The notes under the pieces: generated by a model
What the model was told of the DNA's origin: nothing
The model's input: the letters and a program-made list of their open reading frames with translations, nothing else
Database searches by the model: none
Translations under genes and position numbers: made by a program
Shown here: piece by piece, positions 5,942 to 11,218 of the stretch
How the letters are laid out: every line of letters begins with the position of its first letter
Position numbering within the stretch: position 1 is the first letter of the stretch
Origin: Candidatus Izemoplasmatales bacterium
Lineage (GTDB): Bacteria; Bacillota_I; Bacilli_A; Izemoplasmatales; Hujiaoplasmataceae
NCBI GenBank assembly: GCA_041649275.1
Contig: JBAZNL010000027.1
Location: forward strand, 1-11,310
Length of the DNA stretch: 11,310 bases
Reading direction: 5' to 3'

Positions 5942-6855
5942 ACAGCCTCTATTCCGTGAAACCCGAAGTGGCCGAGGCCCTCGCCGCCGGCCGTCCCGTC
6001 GTCGCCCTCGAATCGACGATCGTCTCCCACGGCATGCCGTGGCCGGAGAATCTCGAGACCGCGAAGGCGTGCGAAGACACGATCCGCCGCCACGGCGCGA
6101 TCCCGGCGACCGTCGCCGTCATCGACGGCGTCCTACGGATCGGCCTCACCGAGGCCGAACTGATCCGGATCGCGAAGGATCCCCATGACGTCGTCAAGAC
6201 CTCGCGGCGCGACTTCCCCTACGTCCTCTCGCAAAGGAAGACCGGCGCCCTCACGGTCGCCGGCACGATGGTCGCCTGCGACCTCGCCGGCATCCGGATC
6301 TTCGCCACCGGCGGGATCGGCGGCGTCCATCGCGGCTGGGAGCATTCCCTCGACGTCTCCGCCGACCTCGAGGAATTCTCGCGCACCTCGGTCTGCGTCG
6401 TCGCGGCCGGCGCGAAGGCGATCCTCGATCTGCCCGCGACCATGGAATACCTCGAGACCAAGGGCGTGCCCGTGGTCGGGTACGGCGTCGACGAGCTGCC
6501 GGCGTTCTACACCCGCTCCTCGGGCCTCTCCGTCGACTGCAACCTCCCGGACGCCGCGTCCGTCGCCCGATTCCTCAGGGCGAAGTGGGACCTCGGCCTG
6601 ACCGGCGGCGTCCTCGTCGCCAACCCGGTCCCGGCGGAAGCCGCCTACGACCGCGAGAAGATCGATTCCGCGATCGCGCAGGCTCTTCACGACATGGATG
6701 CGGCCGGCGTGAAGGGCAAGGCCTCGACGCCGTACCTCCTCAAGCGGATCGGCGAGATCACCGGCGGCGGATCCCTCAAGACCAACGTCGCGCTCGTATT
6801 GAACAACTGCGCGGTCGCGGCCGACATCGCCGTCGCCTTTTCGGGGGAAGCCTGA
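5938..6855 (+). CDS. psuG: Pseudouridine-5'-phosphate glycosidase
   Basis: This enzyme splits pseudouridine 5'-phosphate into uracil and ribose 5-phosphate, breaking the C-C glycosidic bond left by RNA turnover. The 305-residue length is standard. The hallmark ALESTIVSHGMPWP lies at 23-36 and FATGGIGGVHRG at 122-133. Residues equivalent to the E. coli catalytic set are all present at a constant offset: Glu25, Lys87 (VVKTSRRD), Asp143 (SADLEEF) and Lys160 (AGAKAILD). The ending SLKTNVALVLNN is also typical. AAGGAGG at 5924-5930 precedes the ATG by seven bases. The partner kinase PsuK, often adjacent or fused, is not in this window. A pseudouridine synthase gene lies about 2.5 kb downstream, but that enzyme makes pseudouridine in rRNA rather than catabolising it. 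Confidence 0.96.
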   Translation: MNSLYSVKPEVAEALAAGRPVVALESTIVSHGMPWPENLETAKACEDTIRRHGAIPATVAVIDGVLRIGLTEAELIRIAKDPHDVVKTSRRDFPYVLSQRKTGALTVAGTMVACDLAGIRIFATGGIGGVHRGWEHSLDVSADLEEFSRTSVCVVAAGAKAILDLPATMEYLETKGVPVVGYGVDELPAFYTRSSGLSVDCNLPDAASVARFLRAKWDLGLTGGVLVANPVPAEAAYDREKIDSAIAQALHDMDAAGVKGKASTPYLLKRIGEITGGGSLKTNVALVLNNCAVAADIAVAFSGEA

Positions 6856-6856
6856 G

Positions 6857-7330
6857 ATGCGGAACGACTACATCTCCTGGGACCAGTACTTCATGGGCGT
6901 CGCGTGCCTCTCGGCGCTGCGCTCGAAGGACGACTCCTCGCAGGTCGGAGCCTGCATCGTGAACAAGAAGAACCGGATCGTCGGGATCGGCTACAACGGC
7001 CTGCCGATCGGCTGCGACGATTCCGCCTTTCCGTGGACCAGGGAGGGCGCGTTCCTCGATACGAAGTATCCGTACGTCGTCCACGCCGAGCCGAACGCGA
7101 TCCTGAACGCGACCGTTCCCTTGGAAGGTGCGCGCATGTACGTGACGCTCTTCCCCTGCAACGAATGCGCCAAGCTGATCATCCAGGCGGGCATCCGCGA
7201 ACTCGTCTACCTCTCCGACAAGTACGCGGGAAGCGATTCCGACGTCGCCGCAAAGCGGCTCCTGTCGGCGGCGGGCGTGACCTGGCGCAAGCTCGAGGGC
7301 TTCACCCTGAAGGTGGACTTCCATGAATGA
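6857..7330 (+). CDS. comEB: dCMP deaminase (ComEB-like)
   Basis: This zinc enzyme of the cytidine deaminase superfamily converts dCMP to dUMP, feeding thymidylate synthesis. It has 157 residues. It begins with RNDYISWDQYFMGVACLSALRS, typical of dCMP deaminases. SQVGACIVNKKNRIVGIGYNGLP follows. The zinc site is HAEPNAI, with His76 as ligand and Glu78 as proton shuttle, plus PCNEC with Cys101 and Cys104. In Bacillus the gene is called comEB because of its place in the competence operon, but no competence genes are here. It starts one base after the psuG stop. Its last codons overlap the next gene by eight bases. Together with psuG it suggests a pyrimidine salvage sub-cluster. dCTP/dTTP allostery is common in the family but cannot be judged from sequence. 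Confidence 0.92.
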   Translation: MRNDYISWDQYFMGVACLSALRSKDDSSQVGACIVNKKNRIVGIGYNGLPIGCDDSAFPWTREGAFLDTKYPYVVHAEPNAILNATVPLEGARMYVTLFPCNECAKLIIQAGIRELVYLSDKYAGSDSDVAAKRLLSAAGVTWRKLEGFTLKVDFHE

Positions 7331-8378
7331 ACTCACCAACAGGGCATGGCCGGTCGTCCGGATCCTGCTCGTCCCGTACCTCCTCTTCATGTTCCTCCTG
7401 TTCTATCCGATCGACTACGAGATCGACGCCCCCGGCGGGATCACCGAGGTCTCGCGCACGATCGAGATCGCCTACAACCAGGACAAGGTGATCGAGGGCT
7501 CGATCTCGACCACCTACATCATGGCGATCCCGCGGACCACGTTCTTCATGTTCATCACCGGCTACTTCAACCCCTACGTCACGATCTCCAAGCTCTCGAC
7601 CGGAAACGCCTCCTACACCAACGACGAGCTCCGGCAGATCTCCTATCTCGACAAGGAGACGTCGGTCGACGCCTCGATCATCGTCGCCTACCAGGCGGCA
7701 TCCCTGGTCAATCCCGAGGTCGAGATCGGCTATGTCTCGAAGATCCTCGTCTTCGGGAAGGCCGAGTACCTGTCCCACTACGACGAGATCGAATTCGGCG
7801 ACGAGTTCGTGCAGGTCCTGGGCGACGACGGAGCGATCGTCACCGACATCGCCGGCATTGCGGCCGCGACGGCGCTATTGGACGCCTACGACTTCACCTT
7901 CAAGAACGCGGACGGCGAGGACTACACCCTCACGCTCGCGAAGGATACCGCGACCGGCAAGTTCGGGGTGACCCTGAAGACCTACCACCTCGTCGACCGC
8001 GAGGCGACCTATCCGCTCTACGAGAATCCGCAGTCGAACATCGGCGGGCCGTCGGGCGGACTCCTCCAGACGCTCTACGTCTACAACATCCTCGTCACGG
8101 AGGACGTCACCCGCGGGCTCAAGATCGCCGGGACCGGCACGATCGGCTACGACGGCTCCGCCGGCTACATCGGCGGCGTCCGGCAGAAGATCCTGACGGC
8201 GTGGTTCGCCGGCGTCGACGTCTTCTTCATCCCGCATCTCGACGACGGCTACTATAACGACAACTACGTCGAGGCGCTCCGCGTCTGCGAGGACGTCGGG
8301 ATCGACCCCGAGGGCTGGCTCATCGGCGTCGCGAGCTTCCAGGACGTCCTCGACCGACTCGCGGAACGGGGGGAATGA
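7323..8378 (+). CDS. YlbL-like membrane-anchored PDZ/Lon-type (S16) serine protease
   Basis: This 351-residue protein looks like an ATPase-free Lon-type protease tethered to the membrane. One N-terminal transmembrane segment (about 11-30) is followed by IDAPGGITEV, matching the PG motif after the anchor in YlbL proteins. An extracytoplasmic beta-rich part (about 45-140) and a PDZ-like domain (about 143-222, with EIEFGDEFVQVLGDDGAIVTD) come next. The C-terminal S16 domain has the catalytic serine in GGPSGG (Ser244). The dyad lysine is in GGVRQK (Lys289), after IAGTGTIGYDGSAGYIGG. The Ser-Lys spacing of 45 matches Lon. YlbL in Bacillus takes part in clearing the division inhibitor YneA. AGGTGG at 7311-7316 supports the start, which overlaps comEB by eight bases. 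The substrate is unknown here. Confidence 0.88.
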   Translation: MNELTNRAWPVVRILLVPYLLFMFLLFYPIDYEIDAPGGITEVSRTIEIAYNQDKVIEGSISTTYIMAIPRTTFFMFITGYFNPYVTISKLSTGNASYTNDELRQISYLDKETSVDASIIVAYQAASLVNPEVEIGYVSKILVFGKAEYLSHYDEIEFGDEFVQVLGDDGAIVTDIAGIAAATALLDAYDFTFKNADGEDYTLTLAKDTATGKFGVTLKTYHLVDREATYPLYENPQSNIGGPSGGLLQTLYVYNILVTEDVTRGLKIAGTGTIGYDGSAGYIGGVRQKILTAWFAGVDVFFIPHLDDGYYNDNYVEALRVCEDVGIDPEGWLIGVASFQDVLDRLAERGE

Positions 8379-8379
8379 C

Positions 8380-8766
8380 ATGGACGTCAAGCGCATGCTC
8401 TTCGCCCTCCGGATCAAATGGGAGACGGTGCGGAAGGAATTCGGGTTCAAGGCGATCCTCGACGCCCTCTTCGCCGGCTTCGTCTACGCCCTCCTCTGCG
8501 TCTTCCCCCTGGTCGCCGTCCTCACCGAACTGTTGCTTCTGTCGATGCACCGGGTGTATACCTTCACGGTCTTCTACATCCTCGCCGCACTCGGCTTCGT
8601 CTGGCTCTGGCACCGGCTCGCGTTTCTCACGCTCAAACTCAAGCGGCCGGACCACGAGTCCGACGCGCGGGGCGTCCTCCGCCTGCTTTCCCGCGTCTGG
8701 ATGGCGCTCGTGCTCGTCGCCGGACTGCTCTTCCTCATCGTCTTCATCCCGGCCATGACGGCCTAA
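8380..8766 (+). CDS. Hypothetical small membrane protein
   Basis: I do not recognise this 128-residue protein. A basic amphipathic N-terminus (MDVKRMLFALRIKWETVRKE) is followed by hydrophobic segments at about 25-53, 59-85 and 104-125. A charged loop (LKLKRPDHESDARG, 85-98) separates the last two and probably faces the cytoplasm. It starts one base after the protease stop and ends just before the lspA ribosome binding site, AAGGAGG, which overlaps its TAA stop. The position between a membrane protease and the lipoprotein signal peptidase suggests an envelope role, or a partner of the protease, but the sequence shows no functional motif. Codon usage is like the neighbours. Confidence 0.72.
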   Translation: MDVKRMLFALRIKWETVRKEFGFKAILDALFAGFVYALLCVFPLVAVLTELLLLSMHRVYTFTVFYILAALGFVWLWHRLAFLTLKLKRPDHESDARGVLRLLSRVWMALVLVAGLLFLIVFIPAMTA

Positions 8767-8776
8767 GGAGGTTCCC

Positions 8777-9334
8777 ATGGTCTATTATCTCATCCTTTCC
8801 GCCGTCCTGGTCGCGATCGACCAGGTCGTGAAGGCGGCCGTCGTCGCCGGCTTCGAGTCCGTCGGCGACACCCTGCCGGTGATCCGGGATTTCTTCCACC
8901 TCACCTACGTCCGCAATCCCGGGATGGTCTTCGGGATCGGCGGCGACGAGTCGGGCGTGCCGCTCGCCTTCTTCCTCACCGTCGGAGCCGTCGCGCTCGT
9001 CGCCTTCGGCTTCATGATCGCGAAGAACGACTACAAGGACAAGCGGCGGTTCTTCTATTCGCTCGCGCTCTCGCTCCTCGTCGCCGGCGCCCTCGGAAAC
9101 CTCCTCGACCGCATCTTCCAGTCCGACCACCGCGTCGTCGACTACCTCGACTTCCGCGGCATCTGGGACTACGTCTTCAACTTCGCCGACATGTGCCTGA
9201 CGGTCGGGATCGGCGTCTATGTCTTCGACCAGTTCTTCCTCGACCCGAAGCGGGAGAAGGAAGACAAGCACAAGGCCTATCTCGCCGAGATCAAGGACCA
9301 TCTCGACAAGGTCGTCACCGATGAACAGCCGTGA
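8777..9334 (+). CDS. lspA: Lipoprotein signal peptidase (signal peptidase II)
   Basis: This aspartyl membrane protease removes signal peptides from diacylglyceryl-modified prolipoproteins. It has 185 residues and four hydrophobic segments, near 4-22, 62-82, 93-111 and 138-155. Conserved boxes are DQVVKA (15-20), NPGMVFG (47-53), GALGNLLDR (104-112), VVDYLDF (120-126) and FNFADMCLTVG (134-144). Asp111, Asp122 and Asp138 include the family's catalytic aspartates. Two departures are worth noting. The usual NxGAAFG reads NPGMVFG. A charged cytoplasmic tail of about 30 residues follows the last helix. AAGGAGG (8765-8771) fixes the start at 8777. The end overlaps the RluD-like gene by 14 bases, the common lspA-rluD order of Bacillota. 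Lgt is not in the window. Confidence 0.96.
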   Translation: MVYYLILSAVLVAIDQVVKAAVVAGFESVGDTLPVIRDFFHLTYVRNPGMVFGIGGDESGVPLAFFLTVGAVALVAFGFMIAKNDYKDKRRFFYSLALSLLVAGALGNLLDRIFQSDHRVVDYLDFRGIWDYVFNFADMCLTVGIGVYVFDQFFLDPKREKEDKHKAYLAEIKDHLDKVVTDEQP

Positions 9335-10247
9335 GTTCGAGGAAGGCCTCGAATATCTCGTCGGCGAGACCGACGAAACCGGTCGGCTCGACAAGTTCGT
9401 CGCCCGGGCCTTCCCGCAGTTCTCGCGGACGCTGATCCAGCGGCTGATCAAGGACGGCGACCTCGTCGTCGACGGGAAGCCGGCGAAACCGTCGCAGCCC
9501 GTCTTGCCGGGCAACCTGATCCAGATCGTCGAGATCCCGCTCACCGAGATCGACGCGATCCCCGAAGACATCCCCCTCTCGATCGTCTACGAGGATTCCG
9601 ACGTCGTCGTCGTCGACAAGCCCTCCGGGATGGTCGTCCATCCCGCCCCGGGGAATTTCACCGGCACGCTCGTGAACGCCCTCCTCTACCACTTCCGGGA
9701 CCTCTCCGGCATGGGCGGAGCGTTCCGTCCCGGCATCGTCCACCGCATCGACAAGGACACCTCGGGACTCCTGATGGTCGCGAAAAACGATTTCGCCCAT
9801 AACATCCTCGCCGCCGAACTGAAGGAGAAGAAGACGCAGCGCGAGTACGTCGCGATCGTCGAAGGCGTCATCAAGAATAACTTCGGTACGATCGACATGC
9901 CGATCGGACGCGACCTCCGCGACCGCAAGAAGATGGCGGTCGTCCAAGGCGGGAAGCCGGCGGTGACGCGCTTCGAGGTGCTCGAACGGTTCCCCGCGCA
10001 TACCTATGTGAAATGCGTCCTCGAGACCGGACGGACCCACCAGATCCGCGTCCATCTGGCCTCGATCGGCCATCCGGTGACGGGCGATCCCGTCTACGGG
10101 AAGAAGGCCGGCGCCGATCCGCACGGGCAGTTCCTGCATGCCCGCACCCTCGGCTTCACCCATCCGCGGACCGGCAAGGAACTGTCGTTCGCGGCGCCAC
10201 TCCCCGGCTATTTCGAAGAAAAGCTGTCCCGGCTCCGTCAACTCTGA
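9321..10247 (+). CDS. rluD: RluD-family large-subunit rRNA pseudouridine synthase
   Basis: This enzyme isomerises uridine to pseudouridine in structured RNA; RluD-type members usually modify 23S rRNA helix 69. The 308-residue protein has an N-terminal S4 RNA-binding domain (about 21-72, with RLDKFVARAFPQFSR). The RluA/RluD catalytic domain follows. VVVVDKPSGMVVHP (95-108) and the catalytic box GIVHRIDKDTSGLL (138-151), with nucleophile Asp144, are clear. Later blocks are REYVAIVEG, ETGRTHQIRVHLASIGHPV and LHARTLGF. The ATG at 9321 is chosen because homologues begin just before the S4 domain. An upstream ATG at 9219 would add a serine/arginine-rich stretch that is only the lspA sequence in another frame. 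Substrate specificity (RluD versus RluA/RluC) is inferred from neighbourhood and domain layout. Confidence 0.93.
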   Translation: MNSREFEEGLEYLVGETDETGRLDKFVARAFPQFSRTLIQRLIKDGDLVVDGKPAKPSQPVLPGNLIQIVEIPLTEIDAIPEDIPLSIVYEDSDVVVVDKPSGMVVHPAPGNFTGTLVNALLYHFRDLSGMGGAFRPGIVHRIDKDTSGLLMVAKNDFAHNILAAELKEKKTQREYVAIVEGVIKNNFGTIDMPIGRDLRDRKKMAVVQGGKPAVTRFEVLERFPAHTYVKCVLETGRTHQIRVHLASIGHPVTGDPVYGKKAGADPHGQFLHARTLGFTHPRTGKELSFAAPLPGYFEEKLSRLRQL

Positions 10248-10285
10248 AGCGCGGGGTCGGTTTCGATCGATTTTCGGGGAAGAAC

Positions 10286-10313
10286 TTGTAATCCGTCCCC
10301 GTTATGGTATACT
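10286..10313 (+). promoter_or_regulatory. Promoter of the CBS-domain protein gene
   Basis: An extended -10, TGGTATACT (10305-10313), is preceded by TTGTAA (10286-10291), 16 bases before TATACT. Transcription would begin near 10320, leaving a leader of about 60 bases. A perfect inverted repeat, CGGGGA (10275-10280) and TCCCCG (10296-10301), brackets the -35 box and may be an operator. The GTTATGnTATA sequence resembles the promoter at 3101-3113. Confidence 0.75.
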
Positions 10314-10378
10314 CAAGGCATCCCGGAGCGTACGGACCGAACCCGGTTCGATGCCGGGGACATAGAAAGGAGACCACC

Positions 10379-10786
10379 ATGGACATCCTATCCTTCATGA
10401 AGCCGCTCACGGAAGTCGTGTTTGTCCGCGACGACAGCTCGATCGCCGACGCGCTTTCGGTCTTCAAGCGCTTCCGCTACCAGTCGATCCCCGTCGTCGG
10501 TCAGGACGGCTCGTATGCCGGTTCGCTCTCGGAGGGTGACCTGCTTTATGCGATCGCCGACGCCGGAAACAAGCTCGCCACCGTCCTGAAGACGCCCATC
10601 GGGCAGATCCCGCGCAACCGCCAGTACGAGGCGATCTCCGTCCAGGCATCGGTCAACTCGCTCATCGGAAAGGCCGCGAACGAGAACTTCGTCCCGATCG
10701 TCGATGACGCCGGGAAGCTGCTGGGGATCGTCACCAGGAAGACGCTCCTCGGGTATTTCTTCGAGCACCAGTTCATCGTACTGTAA
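10379..10786 (+). CDS. Two-CBS-domain protein, DarB/CbpB-like
   Basis: This stand-alone pair of CBS domains has 135 residues and no attached enzyme. The first CBS covers about 4-62, with FMKPLTEVVFVRDDSSIADAL, then YQSIPVVGQDGSYAGSLSEGDLL. The second covers about 75-130, with QIPRNRQYEAISVQASV, then NFVPIVDDAGKLLGIVTRKTLL. CBS pairs bind adenine nucleotides. The closest type I can name is DarB/CbpB (YkuL), which binds c-di-AMP in Bacillus and Listeria and, when unliganded, stimulates Rel. That assignment rests on size, domain order and scattered resemblance, so it is tentative. AAAGGAG (10366-10372), six bases upstream, sets the start at 10379; an in-frame ATG at 10304 lies within the promoter. 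The gene is transcribed alone and ends in a strong hairpin. The final FIVL is hydrophobic. Confidence 0.85.
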   Translation: MDILSFMKPLTEVVFVRDDSSIADALSVFKRFRYQSIPVVGQDGSYAGSLSEGDLLYAIADAGNKLATVLKTPIGQIPRNRQYEAISVQASVNSLIGKAANENFVPIVDDAGKLLGIVTRKTLLGYFFEHQFIVL

Positions 10787-10803
10787 TCTCAGATGATATG
10801 AAA

Positions 10804-10844
10804 AGACGCCCTCCTGTTCGGCAAGACCGAGCAGGAGGGCGTTT
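10804..10844 (+). terminator. Long hairpin terminator after the CBS protein gene, possibly bidirectional
   Basis: ACGCCCTCCTGTTCGG (10806-10821) pairs with 10827-10842 over 16 base pairs, with a single G-U pair, around the loop CAAGA. On the + strand it is followed by only TTT. On the - strand the same stem is followed by CTTTTCATA. It therefore closes the CBS gene and may also stop transcripts arriving from the transposase side. Confidence 0.85.
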
Positions 10845-10973
10845 CCCATGTACGTATGGCCGAACCGTATCTTAATGCATTCACTCATGAGAATCCGCGG
10901 TCTCTTTCACCGCATGTTTACCTCTGATGTAGAATTTGTTGTATAGTGCGATCGGTATAATTTAAATACGCTA

Positions 10974-11003
10974 TTGACATTCATCGATGCCTGAGCATAC
11001 AAT
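10974..11003 (+). promoter_or_regulatory. Candidate promoter directed toward the transposase 3' end
   Basis: A perfect TTGACA (10974-10979) is followed, after 18 bases, by TACAAT (10998-11003). Transcription would start near 11010 and run rightward, antisense to the transposase. No + strand gene follows in the window, so it may drive an RNA, belong to a lost gene, or be chance in AT-rich DNA. Confidence 0.5.
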
Positions 11004-11101
11004 ACATTTAGTACGTGTGTTTACTGGATTGGTATGGAAATTAATGAGTGACTAACTATCTTCTGTCAATCTATTTATTCTTTATATATGTAGATAACGA
11101 C

Positions 11102-11120
11102 AAAAAACCCTTGTGAAGGG
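11102..11120 (-). terminator. Minus-strand intrinsic terminator downstream of the transposase
   Basis: Read on the - strand, CCCTT (11120-11116), a three-base loop and AAGGG (11112-11108) form a short stem followed by TTTTTT (11107-11102). It lies 72 bases after the transposase stop and would end its transcript. The stem is only five base pairs, so strength is uncertain. Confidence 0.6.
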
Positions 11121-11141
11121 CAAATTGAAGAAATCCAATAC

Positions 11142-11218
11142 ACTTCGACTGAAGTAGATCGAACCCGGTCGCGCTACACGATCGGGACGAAGTCATCGAA
11201 GCAAAGCCCAGTCGAAGT
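11142..11218 (-). ncRNA. Foldable element across the transposase stop; candidate IS-encoded structured RNA
   Basis: ACTTCGACTG (11142-11151) is exactly complementary to CAGTCGAAGT (11209-11218). Inside this 10-bp stem lies an 8-bp hairpin, CCCGGTCG (11164-11171) with CGATCGGG (11179-11186), loop CGCTACA. The outer 3' arm overlaps the last codons of the transposase. IS1111-group elements of the IS110 family are known to carry their guide RNA beyond the transposase gene, which makes this a candidate. No conservation can be checked here, and it could be an end structure in the DNA instead. A smaller alternative stem uses ACTTC (11142-11146) and GAAGT (11151-11155). Confidence 0.35.

Larger units (their letters stand above)
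10845..11192. other. AT-richer intergenic region without a supported gene
   Basis: About 350 bases hold no ORF with a credible start and ribosome binding site on either strand. Base composition drops visibly from the GC-rich coding DNA to AT-rich sequence between roughly 10850 and 11140. The region contains a consensus-like + strand promoter (10974-11003), a second TATAAT at 10956-10961 without a good -35 box, a minus-strand TTGACA at 11064-11069, a minus-strand terminator (11102-11120) and a strong hairpin (11164-11186). It probably includes the non-coding right end of the insertion sequence, but I cannot place the boundary. Confidence 0.6.

Noticed and set aside
7346..8257. A 303-codon + strand open frame inside the protease gene
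   Set aside because: Arg-rich shadow frame; the overlapping protease carries intact catalytic motifs and a ribosome binding site.
9219..9320. Upstream ATG for the RluD-like gene
   Set aside because: It would add a Ser/Arg/Thr-rich segment that is lspA read in another frame; homologues begin near 9321.
10290..10370. A tRNA gene suggested by a perfect T-arm at 10342-10358
   Set aside because: No acceptor stem, anticodon arm or D-arm can be built around it; the region is the promoter and leader of the CBS gene.
10304..10378. Upstream ATG for the CBS protein
   Set aside because: It lies within the extended -10 promoter; ATG 10379 has AAAGGAG six bases upstream.
10856..10927. A 23-codon open frame after the CBS terminator
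   Set aside because: No ribosome binding site, no coding signature, and it starts inside non-coding AT-richer DNA.
11160..11169. CGAACCCGGT shared with the CBS leader at 10338-10347
   Set aside because: A 10-base match is expected by chance in a window of this size, and the contexts differ.
10787..11192. CRISPR array or tandem repeats in the non-coding stretch
   Set aside because: No regularly spaced repeat units are visible.
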